Shown here: positions 18,577 to 28,441 of the stretch, in pieces
Layout: the number at the start of each line of letters is the position of its first letter
Position numbering within the stretch: position 1 is the first letter of the stretch
Source of the DNA: an uncultured Prevotellaceae bacterium
Lineage (GTDB): Bacteria > Bacteroidota > Bacteroidia > Bacteroidales > Bacteroidaceae
DNA length: 64,000 nt
Reading direction: 5' to 3'
Assembly: GCA_900318995.1 (NCBI GenBank)
Contig: ONMR01000003.1
Span: 1-64,000, forward strand
Translations under genes and position numbers: made by a program
The notes under the pieces: generated by a model
What the model was told of the DNA's origin: nothing
The model's input: the letters and a program-made list of their open reading frames with translations, nothing else
The model's database searches: none

Positions 18577-20967
18577 TCATTTGCCGATGTTGGCGATGAG
18601 GCGTAGATTGAGTTGGCGGCCGGTCAGGTAGTTGGGGACGGCGTATTGTGTATTCTGGATATCGGTTATCCAGTAGTAGGAGTTGACGTTGTTGATGCCA
18701 AGCAGGTTGAGGGCGTCTATTCCCATCCAGATGTCATTGAAAAATCCTGACTTGCCGTATACGTGCGGATGCTTGCTGTAGTCAAAGACTTTATATGAGA
18801 GGCCTATGTCCACACGCTTGTATGCGGGGGCACGGAATACCTGCTTCTCGCGGCCGCTGTGGGTGGGACCGAAAGGCAGGCCGTCGGCCAGCGAGCAGCG
18901 CAGGGACATTTTCCAGCTTTCCCTGCGTGGGAAGTAGTCTGTAAAGTAAAGTGACAGGTTGTAAAGCTGGTCGGTGGGACGGGGCAGCCACTTGCCTCCG
19001 ATATTCTCGCGGGTACTCATCAGTGAGAATGTGAGCCATGATGCGGTGCCCGGAACGAACTCGCCGTAAAGCTTCATGTCAATGCCTGCGGCATAGCCGT
19101 GAGCACAGTTGTCGCCGTAGTAAACAATCCTTACATTATCCAAATTGTACGGTATCAGGCGGTCCAGTCTCTTGTAATAGATTTCTGTAGTGAACTTGAA
19201 CGGGCGGTCATAAACCATGAAATCATAATCTGCCCCTAAAACAACCTGCATGGAGCGTTGCGCCTTTATTTTCCTGTTCAGGTTGACATGATAGATGCCA
19301 CCTGCGTTGACCGTATCCTTTATCTCCTTGTAGAAAGGGGTCTGGTAATAAATTCCGGTAGAGAAACGGAACAGGAAATCTTCATTGAAAGCGGGTGTGA
19401 ATCCCACCGTGAGGCGCGGGCTGACGGTTATTTCTTTGTTCCAGCTCCACCATGAAGCGCGGAGCCCTCCATTCAGGGTAAAGAGTCCAAGGCCGGTGTT
19501 CAGCCTGTATGTGTCCTGAATGAATGCGGCAGCCTTGCCGTTTGATATACCGTAATCGGACTTGAGCGAGTAGATCATCTCCATTGGGCCCGTTTGTGTG
19601 TAGGGTAGGGTGTAGCCGGCCGAGTCACGCATCTCCCATTCCCTCATGTGGTCCTGTACCTCCTCATGACGGTATTCCAGACCCCAGCCTATTGTTCCTG
19701 CAATTTCTGTCTTGTGGTTGCCCTTGACAGATGCTGTATAGACGGTTGACTTGAGACGGTTGCGTGCATGCTGCATGAACGATCCTACCGCCAGGTTGTT
19801 GCTGCCGGTGGCCTCGTCCAGCCAGTACTGACTCAGTATATCAAATGACTCGCTCTCATGACTGGAGAACGCCGCCAGATTGAAACGGTATACGGAATTC
19901 TGCTCCTTGCGTTTAATATCCAGCGCGCTGAACAGGGTGTTGAAGCGGTCACTTTCCCAACCCTCATAATAAACCTTGAATGTCTTGGGGTCCTTGGCTG
20001 TACCGAATGTGGTGGTTCGGTCGGTGGGCGTGAAGTTATACCTGTTTACGGCAGCATTGCCTATCAGACCTATCTCCCATTTGGTATTGGGGGTCCAGCT
20101 CATGTATGTCTGGTAATCCAGGAATGAAGGGTCATATTCACCGTGAGTATCAAGCGTGCCCAGCAGATAGCGGGTGGTCTTGTATCGGACGCTGCCCGAG
20201 AAACTGAACTTGTCGTTCCCGGCTCCCACATAGGCGCTTGCACCCAGCAGGCTGGCCATAAGTGTAGATTCAAAGCCCTGCGGCTTGCGGTATGTTATAT
20301 CCAGGACAGACGACATCTTATCGCCGTACTCCACGCTGAATCCGCCGGTGGAGAAAATGATGGACTCCACCATATCGGGGTTGATGAAACTCAGACCCTC
20401 CTGCTGCCCGGAGCGAACCAGCAGCGGACGCAGTATTTCGGTGCCGTTCACGTAGACACTGTTCTCGTCAAAGTTGCCGCCGCGCACATTGTACTGGCTG
20501 CTCAGTTCGTTATGGCTGCTCACTCCCGCCTGAGTGGCAATGATAGACTCCACGGAGCCGCCGTTGGCATCGGCCGTAAAACGTATTCCTTCGGCGTTTA
20601 TGTCCTGCATACCGTCACTGCGGCGGCGGGTGGCACTGATATTGACGTTTTCGAGCGTGTAGTTTGATGTGGGTAGCATGATGTCCAGTTGGACTGTATC
20701 CTGCGGACTTATCAGAGTGCGTCGGCGGGTCTCGTGTCCGATCATGCGGAAGATAAGATTCAGGGTGTCGGTCTGTGTGCTTACGTTCAACGAGTACTCT
20801 CCCTTGAGATTGGTCATGGCCGAGTGGAGCGTGAGTTCCTCATGTACGGTGGCCAACTCCACAGGCTGTCCGGATTCATCGTAAACCCGTCCGTGGATAT
20901 GCACACGGCGTGCCTGCAACGGCAAAGCCATGCAGACAGCCAATATCAGCAGCAACTTTTGTCCCAT
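18577..20967 (-). CDS. TonB-dependent receptor with N-terminal carboxypeptidase-like domain
   Basis: 796 residues: signal peptide (cleavage near LPLQARR), a carboxypeptidase regulatory-like domain (~20-110, IHGRVYDESGQPVELATV), a plug domain (~120-230, VSSHNELSSQYNVRGGNFDENS) and a 22-strand-type barrel to the C-terminus. Outer membrane importer using TonB energy. No SusD gene, transport partner or riboswitch is adjacent, so its substrate is unknown. It stands alone between the mce operon and the divergent nitroreductase gene. Confidence 0.9.
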   Translation of the reverse strand: MGQKLLLILAVCMALPLQARRVHIHGRVYDESGQPVELATVHEELTLHSAMTNLKGEYSLNVSTQTDTLNLIFRMIGHETRRRTLISPQDTVQLDIMLPTSNYTLENVNISATRRRSDGMQDINAEGIRFTADANGGSVESIIATQAGVSSHNELSSQYNVRGGNFDENSVYVNGTEILRPLLVRSGQQEGLSFINPDMVESIIFSTGGFSVEYGDKMSSVLDITYRKPQGFESTLMASLLGASAYVGAGNDKFSFSGSVRYKTTRYLLGTLDTHGEYDPSFLDYQTYMSWTPNTKWEIGLIGNAAVNRYNFTPTDRTTTFGTAKDPKTFKVYYEGWESDRFNTLFSALDIKRKEQNSVYRFNLAAFSSHESESFDILSQYWLDEATGSNNLAVGSFMQHARNRLKSTVYTASVKGNHKTEIAGTIGWGLEYRHEEVQDHMREWEMRDSAGYTLPYTQTGPMEMIYSLKSDYGISNGKAAAFIQDTYRLNTGLGLFTLNGGLRASWWSWNKEITVSPRLTVGFTPAFNEDFLFRFSTGIYYQTPFYKEIKDTVNAGGIYHVNLNRKIKAQRSMQVVLGADYDFMVYDRPFKFTTEIYYKRLDRLIPYNLDNVRIVYYGDNCAHGYAAGIDMKLYGEFVPGTASWLTFSLMSTRENIGGKWLPRPTDQLYNLSLYFTDYFPRRESWKMSLRCSLADGLPFGPTHSGREKQVFRAPAYKRVDIGLSYKVFDYSKHPHVYGKSGFFNDIWMGIDALNLLGINNVNSYYWITDIQNTQYAVPNYLTGRQLNLRLIANIGK

Positions 20968-21054
20968 TCAATGTCTTAACGCAAAATATCGGGCTAAAGT
21001 ATAATTTGAACGCGCTTTTCTTACTATATTCGCACAATCAAACAATAGCAGTGT

Positions 21055-21582
21055 ATGGATAACTTCAGTAATCTTATAGCAACGCGCAGGAGCATGCGCA
21101 AGTTCACCGCCGAGAAACTGACCGATGAGCAGAAACGCACCATACTGCGTGCTGCCCTTATTTCGCCTACCGCCAAGAACAACCGCGGGTGGGAGTTCGT
21201 AACGGTTGAGGATCCTGCCATGCTGGAACGTCTCTCCAAGTGCCGTGCCATGGGTTCGGGATTCCTGGCCGAGGCCGTGTTTGCCGTGGTGGTGCTGGGT
21301 GATCCGTCCAAGAGTGACTGCTGGATAGAGGACTGCTCCATTGCCGCAATCGATATGCAACTGCAGGCCGAGGACCTGGGTTTGGGCAGTTGCTGGTGCC
21401 ATATGCGCGGCCGTTCCGATGCCGACGGCAAGAGCACCAAGCAGACCCTGATGGAACTCCTGGGCATTCCGGAGCAGTATGAGCCCGAGTGCATTGTAGG
21501 CGTGGGCTACAAGAACATGGACCGCAAGCCGTACGAGGACGACAAGATAGAGTGGACCAAGGTTCATAAGGAAAAGTTCTGA
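21055..21582 (+). CDS. Nitroreductase family protein
   Basis: 175 residues with the FMN-binding N-terminus NLIATRRSMRKFTAEKL and the typical LISPTAKNNRGWEFV, AIDMQLQAEDLGLGSCWCH and GVGYK segments. These flavoproteins reduce nitro compounds, quinones or other acceptors with NAD(P)H; the natural substrate is unknown. First gene of a rightward unit with a DUF2520 protein (4-base gap), kdsC and maf. Confidence 0.9.
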   Translation: MDNFSNLIATRRSMRKFTAEKLTDEQKRTILRAALISPTAKNNRGWEFVTVEDPAMLERLSKCRAMGSGFLAEAVFAVVVLGDPSKSDCWIEDCSIAAIDMQLQAEDLGLGSCWCHMRGRSDADGKSTKQTLMELLGIPEQYEPECIVGVGYKNMDRKPYEDDKIEWTKVHKEKF

Positions 21583-21586
21583 GCCG

Positions 21587-22357
21587 ATGAGGATAGCGTT
21601 GATAGGATCGGGCCGCGTAGCTACTTGCATGGGACCGCAACTCAAGGCTGCGGGGCATACCATTGCTTGCGTCTACAGCCGCACCATGGCCAATGCGCGT
21701 GAGCTGGCTGAGGCCCTGGGCGCTCCCGCAACGGACAGCCTGGATAATCTGCCTGAGGCCGATGTCTATCTTACAATGCTTACCGATGACGCTCTTGCCC
21801 TATTGGCTCCGGCCATAGTGAAGGGTAGGGAGAACGCCCTGTTCCTGCATACTGCCGGCAGCATACCTATGGATATCTGGAAAGACGCAGGAGCCGGCCG
21901 TTACGGTGTGCTTTACGCCATGCAGACATTCTCCAAGGGTGCACAGATTGACTGGCCTCAGGTTCCGGTATTCGTGGAGGGCTCTGATGCTGCAGAACTG
22001 GAGACGATAATCCATCTTGCATCGGGCCTTTCAAAAAAGATTACGCCATTGAGTTCAACAGGCCGCAAGAAACTGCATATAGCTGCTGTGTTTGCCTGCA
22101 ATTTTGCCAACCGGATGTATGCAATAAGTGAGGACCTGCTGGCCACAGAGGGAGTACCTTTCAGCGTGATGCTTCCATTGGTGCGTGAGACCGCGCGCAA
22201 GGTGGAGACTATGAGTCCCGCATCGGCCCAGACAGGTCCTGCGGTTCGTGGTGACCGGAAGGTTATAGACGAACATCTTGCACTGTTGAAGGATTACCCC
22301 GAGTATGCCGGGCTGTACAGAATGATTTCTTCGGACATAAACCATAACCTGAAATGA
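21587..22357 (+). CDS. Rossmann-fold DUF2520 domain protein
   Basis: 256 residues. N-terminal NAD(P)-binding fold ([20 protein letters not shown]), C-terminal helical DUF2520 domain ([36 protein letters not shown]). The family resembles F420-dependent NADP reductase and pyrroline-5-carboxylate reductase folds, but no reaction has been assigned that I know of. Stop overlaps the kdsC start by four bases (ATGA). Confidence 0.88.
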   Translation: MRIALIGSGRVATCMGPQLKAAGHTIACVYSRTMANARELAEALGAPATDSLDNLPEADVYLTMLTDDALALLAPAIVKGRENALFLHTAGSIPMDIWKDAGAGRYGVLYAMQTFSKGAQIDWPQVPVFVEGSDAAELETIIHLASGLSKKITPLSSTGRKKLHIAAVFACNFANRMYAISEDLLATEGVPFSVMLPLVRETARKVETMSPASAQTGPAVRGDRKVIDEHLALLKDYPEYAGLYRMISSDINHNLK

Positions 22358-22872
22358 TAAACTACGACCTTAACTCTATCCGTGCCCTGATTTTTGATGT
22401 GGACGGCGTGCTGAGCAAACCCGTAATGAACCTCTCGCCCAGCGGTGACCCTGTGCGTACGGTAAACGTAAAGGACGGCTACGCCATGCAGCTGGCCGTA
22501 AAGATGGGGCTGCACCTTTGCATCATTACCGGTGCCCGCGTAGAGGAGGTGCGCAAGCGTTACGAGGGCCTGGGCATAAAGGATGTCTACATATGCTCAA
22601 GCATAAAGATAAATGACTTTAACGAGTTCAAGGCCAAGTACAACCTCAAGCCCGATGAGATACTCTACATGGGCGATGATATACCCGACTGGCAGGTTAT
22701 GAGCCAGTGCGGACTGCCCTGCTGTCCGGCCGATGCATGTCCCGAAATCCAGGCATTGTGCAAGTATATTTCTCCTTACAATGGAGGTGAAGGCTGCGTG
22801 CGCGATGTGCTGGAGCATGTGCTCAAGGTACAGGGCAAATGGATGAAGGATGAACACGCATTCGGCTGGTAA
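22354..22872 (+). CDS. kdsC: 3-deoxy-D-manno-octulosonate 8-phosphate phosphatase (HAD family)
   Basis: 172 residues, the size of the tetrameric C0-type HAD phosphatase KdsC. Motif I is [12 protein letters not shown], motif [21 protein letters not shown] and motif [14 protein letters not shown]. Removes phosphate from KDO-8-P for lipid A-core synthesis. Start overlaps the preceding gene (ATGA); maf follows after 3 bases. Confidence 0.92.
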   Translation: MINYDLNSIRALIFDVDGVLSKPVMNLSPSGDPVRTVNVKDGYAMQLAVKMGLHLCIITGARVEEVRKRYEGLGIKDVYICSSIKINDFNEFKAKYNLKPDEILYMGDDIPDWQVMSQCGLPCCPADACPEIQALCKYISPYNGGEGCVRDVLEHVLKVQGKWMKDEHAFGW

Positions 22873-22875
22873 ACA

Positions 22876-23457
22876 ATGAAACTCCCGTACAAGATAATAC
22901 TTGCATCAAACTCTCCACGTCGCCGTGAACTGCTGGCCGGCTTGGGGCTTGACTTTACAGTAAAGGTAGTAAGCGGCATTGATGAGTCATGGCCGCATGA
23001 CCTTAAGGGTGAGGAAATCCCGCTGTACATATCACGTGAGAAAGCCGCACCTTACAAACAGGCAATCGCTAAAGACGAACTTGTGATTACTGCCGATACC
23101 ATTGTCTATGTGGACGGCCAGGTGTTGGGCAAGCCGCTTGACAAAGCCGATGCCCGCCGGATGCTCCTCCTTATTTCAGGCCGCTGGCATGAGGTGATTA
23201 CCGGTGTAACGCTGATGACTTCCCGTAAGGAACGCAGTTTTGCAGTAACCACCAAGGTAAGGTTCTGCAATCTTACTGATGATGAGATAAACAGCTACGT
23301 AGAGAGCGGCCTGCCTATGGATAAAGCCGGAGCCTACGGCATCCAGGAATGGATAGGCTACGTAGGCGTCGAGGCTATAGAGGGTAGTTATTTCAATGTC
23401 GTGGGCCTTCCGGTCCAGCGGCTCTACCGCGAACTCATAAACTTTTGCAAAAACTAG
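22876..23457 (+). CDS. maf: Maf-like nucleotide pyrophosphatase
   Basis: 193 residues with IILASNSPRRRELLAGLGL, the signature ITADTIVYVDGQVLGKP and YVESGLPMDKAGAYGIQ. Maf proteins hydrolyse dTTP, UTP or modified nucleotides to monophosphates (house-cleaning). Coupled to kdsC; the kdsC-maf pairing is frequent in Bacteroidetes. Confidence 0.93.
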   Translation: MKLPYKIILASNSPRRRELLAGLGLDFTVKVVSGIDESWPHDLKGEEIPLYISREKAAPYKQAIAKDELVITADTIVYVDGQVLGKPLDKADARRMLLLISGRWHEVITGVTLMTSRKERSFAVTTKVRFCNLTDDEINSYVESGLPMDKAGAYGIQEWIGYVGVEAIEGSYFNVVGLPVQRLYRELINFCKN

Positions 23458-23476
23458 TAATCAATAACCCTAACTT

Positions 23477-26188
23477 ATGAAAACTTTTAAGCAATTACTG
23501 ACTTTGGCAGCAACTCTGCCCGTTCTGGCATCGGCCCAGAATCCTATTATCAGCACCGTCTTTACCCCCGATCCGGCACCGTTCGTGTACGGAGACAAGG
23601 TATATCTTTTTACAGATCATGATGAGGACGGCCGCAACCGTGACTTCAATATGAAGGACTGGATGCTGTTCAGCACCGAGGATATGGTCAACTGGACCTA
23701 TCTGGGAACGCAGGTAAGTACATCAACCTTCAAGTGGGCCCGTCAGGGACAGCGTGCATGGGCTTGCCAGGGAGTGGAGCGCAACGGTAAGTGGTACTGG
23801 TACGTATGCTGCAACAAGGCAACCGGCGGCGACGCCCTGGCAGTAGCCGTGGCCGATGATCCGCAGGGACCCTGGACCGATGCCATCGGCGGCCCTCTGG
23901 CCGAAGGATTCGGATTCATCGACCCCACTGTGTTTGTTGACGATGACGGACGCGCCTATCTGTTCTGGGGCAACAAGGGCCTCTGGTACGGCGAGCTGAA
24001 CGATGATATGGTATCATTCAAGAACGGCTGGCAGGAGGTTCCCGGCTATCATGATCCCAAGTGTTTTGGTGAGCTGCAGAGCAAGATGAACTGGGCCAAG
24101 GGTCAGAACGAGATGATGACCCAGTACGAGGAGGGTCCGTGGGTGATGAAACGAAACGGAACCTATTATATATCATATCCCGCAGGAGGTGTGCCCGAGC
24201 ATATGGCATATTCAACCGCTCCTACCATAAACGGTCCCTGGACCTACCGTGGCCGCATAATGGATGAGGCTCAGAACAGTTTTACCATACATGGCGGAAA
24301 CATCACGTTCAAGGGCCGTGACTTTATGTTCTACCACAACGGCGGTCTGCCGGGCGGCGGCGGTTACAACCGCTCCGCATGCGTGGAGGAGTTCAAGTGG
24401 AATGATGACGGGACGTTCCCGTTCATGAAGTTTACCAAGGAGGGCGTAGTGACTCCTGTCAAGAATCTTGATCCGTATTCACGGGTGGAGGCCGAGACAC
24501 AGGCTGAGTCCCGCGGTCTCAAGGTTGACCGTCGTGCGGGACGTGACCATTTTGTTACCGATATAGATGACGGTGACTGGATCCGCGTACGCTCTGTAGA
24601 CTTCAAGGACTGCGGACAGAAAGCCGTTGTGGTTGTAGTAGGCGAGCAGAAAGGCAAGGGAACCATAGAGTTCTACACAGACAATATGGATGGTGAACCC
24701 TTCTGCAAGGTTCCGGTCAATACCGATAATGCCGGATTCCGTACAGCCGCATTTACCTATCTTATAGATACGGACGTAAAGGGCGTCCATGACGTATATC
24801 TTAAGTTCAGCTGTGAGACAGAGAAACCGTTCACACTTGACTGGTGGCAGTTCAATTCGCACGCCAACATGCCTGTAGTGCAGACCCGTTTCACCGCCGA
24901 TCCGGCTCCTGTTGTCATAGACGGCAAGGTGTTCCTGTATACAACACATGATGAGGACGGTGCCCGCGGATTCCAGATGTTTGACTGGCTGCTCTACACA
25001 TCTGAGGATATGGTAAACTGGCAGGATTACGGCCCTGTGGCATCCCTTGACGACTTTAAATACTACGACGGCAAGAACGGAGCATGGGCAGAGCAGGTGG
25101 TTGAGGCCAACGGCTCATACTACATGTATTGTCCGATACACGGACACGGTATCGGTGTCCTGACATCAGAGACTCCATACGGTCCGTTCCATGATCCTCT
25201 CGGCGAGCCGCTGGTCTGGCAGAAAGAGCATTGGGATGATATTGATCCCACGGTGCTTATTGATGATGACGGACAGGCATACATGTATTGGGGAAATCCC
25301 AATCTGTATTCCGTAAAGTTGGGCAAGGATATGATATCACTGGCCGGTCCTATCGTCAAGCATCCCAAGATTGAGGATTATCAGGAAGGCCCCTGGATTT
25401 GGAAACATGACGGGCATTACTATCTGGCATTTGCATCAACATGCTGCCCCGAGGGTATCGGTTACGCCATGAGTGACGGTCCCGAAGGTCCATGGGAGTA
25501 TAAAGGCCATATCATGGATCATACGGTCCGTACCCGCGGCAATCATCCCGGAATAATCGAATACAAGGGAAAGAGCTATGTGTTCGGTCTTGATTATGAC
25601 ATAATGCACCTCAAGACATTTGCCCATGCCGAGCAGCGCTCAGTATCAATGGCCGAGATGCACTACAATGAGGACGGAACCATCCAGGAGGTCCCTTACT
25701 GGATAGACAATGTGGTTGAACAGGTCGCCCCGTTTGATCCGTATCGTCGTGAAACTGATGACCTTAATCACCGTGTCGAGGCAGAGACTATGGCTTGGGG
25801 CTATGGACTAAAGACGTCCCGTATAACCGATGAGTATGACTTTGACGAATCGACCGGTTATCTGCCGCCTAACATGTATGTGCACGATATAGATGACGGA
25901 GAGTATATACTTGTACGCGGCGTAGATTTCGGACGAAAGGGTTCCAAGAAGATGTACGTGTCTGTCGGTTCTGACGGTTTGGGTTGTATAGAGATCCATC
26001 TTGATGACCTTAACGGACCTGCAGTCGGTGTCATACCGATCACTGCCACTGGCGGAAAGCTGGAATTCAAGACATTCAGTACCAAGTACTCGCCCAAGCG
26101 TAAGATACGCGGTACGCATGACGTATACTTCAAGTTTACCGGTGCAGGTAAGGATCTGTTTACCTTCGACTGGTGGAAGGCCAGATAA
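23477..26188 (+). CDS. Secreted double GH43 enzyme with two CBM6-like modules
   Basis: 903 residues: signal peptide (1-~20, ...LPVLASAQ), GH43 (~22-330), CBM6-like module (~335-462), second GH43 (~468-760), second CBM6-like module (~765-903). Both GH43 units keep the three acidic landmarks: base Asp in PDPAPF / ADPAPV, pKa-tuning Asp in IDPTVFVDDDG / IDPTVLIDDDG, and acid Glu in EEGPWVMKRNG / QEGPWIWKHDG. Probably removes xylose or arabinose from hemicellulose in the periplasm or outside the cell; which bonds each half cuts cannot be told. Starts 19 bases after maf, but likely has its own regulation. No lipobox. Confidence 0.9.
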   Translation: MKTFKQLLTLAATLPVLASAQNPIISTVFTPDPAPFVYGDKVYLFTDHDEDGRNRDFNMKDWMLFSTEDMVNWTYLGTQVSTSTFKWARQGQRAWACQGVERNGKWYWYVCCNKATGGDALAVAVADDPQGPWTDAIGGPLAEGFGFIDPTVFVDDDGRAYLFWGNKGLWYGELNDDMVSFKNGWQEVPGYHDPKCFGELQSKMNWAKGQNEMMTQYEEGPWVMKRNGTYYISYPAGGVPEHMAYSTAPTINGPWTYRGRIMDEAQNSFTIHGGNITFKGRDFMFYHNGGLPGGGGYNRSACVEEFKWNDDGTFPFMKFTKEGVVTPVKNLDPYSRVEAETQAESRGLKVDRRAGRDHFVTDIDDGDWIRVRSVDFKDCGQKAVVVVVGEQKGKGTIEFYTDNMDGEPFCKVPVNTDNAGFRTAAFTYLIDTDVKGVHDVYLKFSCETEKPFTLDWWQFNSHANMPVVQTRFTADPAPVVIDGKVFLYTTHDEDGARGFQMFDWLLYTSEDMVNWQDYGPVASLDDFKYYDGKNGAWAEQVVEANGSYYMYCPIHGHGIGVLTSETPYGPFHDPLGEPLVWQKEHWDDIDPTVLIDDDGQAYMYWGNPNLYSVKLGKDMISLAGPIVKHPKIEDYQEGPWIWKHDGHYYLAFASTCCPEGIGYAMSDGPEGPWEYKGHIMDHTVRTRGNHPGIIEYKGKSYVFGLDYDIMHLKTFAHAEQRSVSMAEMHYNEDGTIQEVPYWIDNVVEQVAPFDPYRRETDDLNHRVEAETMAWGYGLKTSRITDEYDFDESTGYLPPNMYVHDIDDGEYILVRGVDFGRKGSKKMYVSVGSDGLGCIEIHLDDLNGPAVGVIPITATGGKLEFKTFSTKYSPKRKIRGTHDVYFKFTGAGKDLFTFDWWKAR

Positions 26189-26209
26189 GATCGTCAATCC
26201 GCAATCCTG

Positions 26210-27001
26210 TCATCTGACAGGCTTACGCACTATCATGATGCTCACCTCATAGAGCAGATAGATGGGCAGGGTCACGATAGTAAGCGTAAAGATATCGGTT
26301 GTGGGAGTTATTATCGCCGCTATGATCAGTATCACTACTATTGCATGGCGGCGGTATTTTTTCATGAATGCAGAGTCGATAATGCCCAGCTTGCCAAGAA
26401 ACCAAGCCAGTATAGGTAATTCAAAGAGGATTCCCATAAGTAACGTCAGGGTAATAAGCAGGTCGGTGTAAGATTCCAGCGTTATCACGTTGGGAATGCT
26501 CTCACTTACCTGATAAGTGCCCAGGAACCTGAAGGCAAGCGGGAAAATAATCAGATAATCCAATACTATTCCCGTCATGAAAAGAATGTAAGACCAGACT
26601 ATAACCTTGGTTGAGCTGCTGCGCTCGTTCTGATGCAGGGCCGGGCTTACAAAACCGAATATTGCATAAAGCGTATATGGCAGAATCACCACCAGGCTTG
26701 CATAGAAAGCCATCTTCATGTGGATCATGAACTGTGCGGTCAGTGTCGTGCTGAACAGGTCCACGCTGAAATCCCGCAGGGCCGATGCATCCACACCCAT
26801 ATAACCGGCCACGGCCGATATCCACCTGTACAGGATAAAATCCGGTGTGCTTGGTGCCAATATCAGTCTGAAAAGCGGCTCCTTGAAACAGAACGCAACG
26901 ATAAACCCCGCCACTGCAACGGCGAGGACACGCAGGATCACATCCCGGAGAGCGTCCAGATGGTCCCAGAAAGTCATAGGCTTATCGTCAAGGGCAGCCA
27001 T
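26210..27001 (-). CDS. tatC: Sec-independent protein translocase TatC
   Basis: 263 residues, six membrane segments, with the conserved N-terminal TFWDHLDALRDVILRV and the F-(A)FGFVSPALHQNE segment in the first periplasmic/cytoplasmic loop region. Recognises twin-arginine signal peptides. Downstream of tatA by 15 bases on the same strand; convergent with the GH43 gene. Confidence 0.95.
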   Translation of the reverse strand: MAALDDKPMTFWDHLDALRDVILRVLAVAVAGFIVAFCFKEPLFRLILAPSTPDFILYRWISAVAGYMGVDASALRDFSVDLFSTTLTAQFMIHMKMAFYASLVVILPYTLYAIFGFVSPALHQNERSSSTKVIVWSYILFMTGIVLDYLIIFPLAFRFLGTYQVSESIPNVITLESYTDLLITLTLLMGILFELPILAWFLGKLGIIDSAFMKKYRRHAIVVILIIAAIITPTTDIFTLTIVTLPIYLLYEVSIMIVRKPVR

Positions 27002-27016
27002 GACGTAACAACAGGA

Positions 27017-27259
27017 TTACTTGGACTGGGGTTCAGCGTCCTTGGAAGGCTCCTTTGCGGCGGTCTCATCGGCCGAGGGAGAGTTGATTTCCTTTTCAAC
27101 CTCCTTCATACCCTCTTTGAAGTTCTTTACACCCTTACCCATACTCTTCATGAGTTCGGGAATACGCTTGGCCCCGAAGAGGAGCAGAAAAATAAGAACT
27201 ATAAATATAATCTCACCGGTTCCAAGACCCAGAAGCAGAGGAGTAAGTTTCATAGCCAA
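27017..27259 (-). CDS. tatA: Twin-arginine translocase TatA/E-type subunit
   Basis: 80 residues: one N-terminal membrane helix (IIFIVLIFLLLFGAKRIPEL) with the FG hinge, an amphipathic helix (MKSMGKGVKNFKEGMKEVE) and an acidic tail. Forms the Tat pore with TatC. No TatB gene is present, as in other two-component Tat systems. Confidence 0.93.
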   Translation of the reverse strand: MAMKLTPLLLGLGTGEIIFIVLIFLLLFGAKRIPELMKSMGKGVKNFKEGMKEVEKEINSPSADETAAKEPSKDAEPQSK

Positions 27260-27280
27260 ATACCTTTATTTTGTTTTCGA

Positions 27281-27288
27281 CAAAAGTA
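27281..27288 (-). promoter_or_regulatory. -7 element for tatA-tatC
   Basis: Minus strand TACTTTTG (TAnnTTTG), 22 bases before the tatA start. No clear -33 box. Confidence 0.45.
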
Positions 27289-27357
27289 ATTATTTGTTTT
27301 GAAACAGGTTGGAATAGCCACATAAAATGATTAATATTGCACTTTAAAATAACAATT

Positions 27358-28431
27358 ATGGAGGAGAAAGATTTCTTTATTACCGGAATTCAGCAGGTGG
27401 GCGTAGGTACCACATCAGTATATGATTCATGGAAGTGGTTCATCAACATGTTCGGAGTAGATATCCGGGTACTTGAGGATGACACTGTGGCAGAGCGAAT
27501 GCTTCCGTATACGGGCGGACATCCGCGCAAGCGTCATGCAGCCATCGCCGTTAGCCTTCAGGGCGGCGGCGGATTTGAGATATGGCAGTACTCCGAGCGC
27601 AAGCCCAAGCCGGTAAGCTTCCAGATACAGGTAGGAGACCTGGGCATTTTCTGCGCCAAGGTAAAGTGCCGCGATACCGAGAGCGCCCACAAGTACGCAT
27701 CGGAGCGTTGGGACAAGGTAAGCCCCATAGTCACTGCCCCCGATGGCTCCAGGACATTCTATATCACAGACCCTGAGGGTAACTGGTTCCAGGCCGTGCA
27801 GGATGACTATCTGCTGCTTGATGAGGGTAAGGAGTTTGGTGGAATGATCGGCTGCATGATTGGTGTGACCGATATGGACAAGGCCCGCACGGTATATTCG
27901 GACATCCTGGGTTACAACAAGGTTATCTATAACGAATACGGCCATTTTGATGACCTCAAGCCTCTGGCCGGAGGTGACGGAGAGTTCCGCCGCACGCTGC
28001 TCAAGTGGTCACAGCCCAACAAAGGCGCTTTCGCTCCCATATTCCCCACCGGTTACATAGAGCTGGTACAATGCCGCGACCGCGAGCCCCGCAAGATATT
28101 CGAAGGCCGCTACTGGGGAGACCCCGGATTCATCCAGATATGCTTTGACGTAACAAATATGGACGCCCTGGGTAAGTGGTGCGCCGATCACGGACATCCC
28201 TTTACCGTAGACAGCTGTCCCGACGGCAAGCAGTTTGCCATGGGTGACGCATCGGGCCGGTTCACATACATCGAGGATCAGGACGGCACTCTTATTGAGT
28301 TCGTGGAGACCTACCGCATATCGGTAGCCAAGAAACTGGGCTGGTACATCAACCTTCTGTACCGCAACCGTGAGAAGCCGCTCTCCAAGCTGCTGTTCCG
28401 TGCCATGAAGATGAACCGCAAGAAGTTTTGA
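27358..28431 (+). CDS. VOC (glyoxalase/bleomycin resistance) family protein with two VOC modules
   Basis: 357 residues. Start at the ATG at 27358 (MEEKDFFITGIQQVGVG); an upstream in-frame TTG at 27337 is not needed. Two VOC-type regions: ~1-145 (QQVGVGTTSVYDSWKW ... DPEGNWFQAVQD) and ~155-310 (GMIGCMIGVTDMDKARTVY ... FTYIEDQDGTLIEFVE), giving a 4-hydroxyphenylpyruvate-dioxygenase-like size, though I cannot assign that activity. First gene of a six-gene rightward cluster with heterodisulfide-reductase-like proteins (10-base gap), so it may act on a metabolite or thiol handled by that complex. Confidence 0.8.
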   Translation: MEEKDFFITGIQQVGVGTTSVYDSWKWFINMFGVDIRVLEDDTVAERMLPYTGGHPRKRHAAIAVSLQGGGGFEIWQYSERKPKPVSFQIQVGDLGIFCAKVKCRDTESAHKYASERWDKVSPIVTAPDGSRTFYITDPEGNWFQAVQDDYLLLDEGKEFGGMIGCMIGVTDMDKARTVYSDILGYNKVIYNEYGHFDDLKPLAGGDGEFRRTLLKWSQPNKGAFAPIFPTGYIELVQCRDREPRKIFEGRYWGDPGFIQICFDVTNMDALGKWCADHGHPFTVDSCPDGKQFAMGDASGRFTYIEDQDGTLIEFVETYRISVAKKLGWYINLLYRNREKPLSKLLFRAMKMNRKKF

Positions 28432-28441
28432 CAGTTAAACA

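Noticed and set aside
18577-20967. SusC-type receptor for the SusD-like fusion
   Set aside because: It lacks an adjacent SusD, is 16 kb away and is short (796 residues) for SusC, so pairing is not supported.
26206-26221. CCTGTC-ATCT-GACAGG hairpin between the GH43 and tatC ends as a terminator
   Set aside because: Stem is only six bases, no T-run on either strand.
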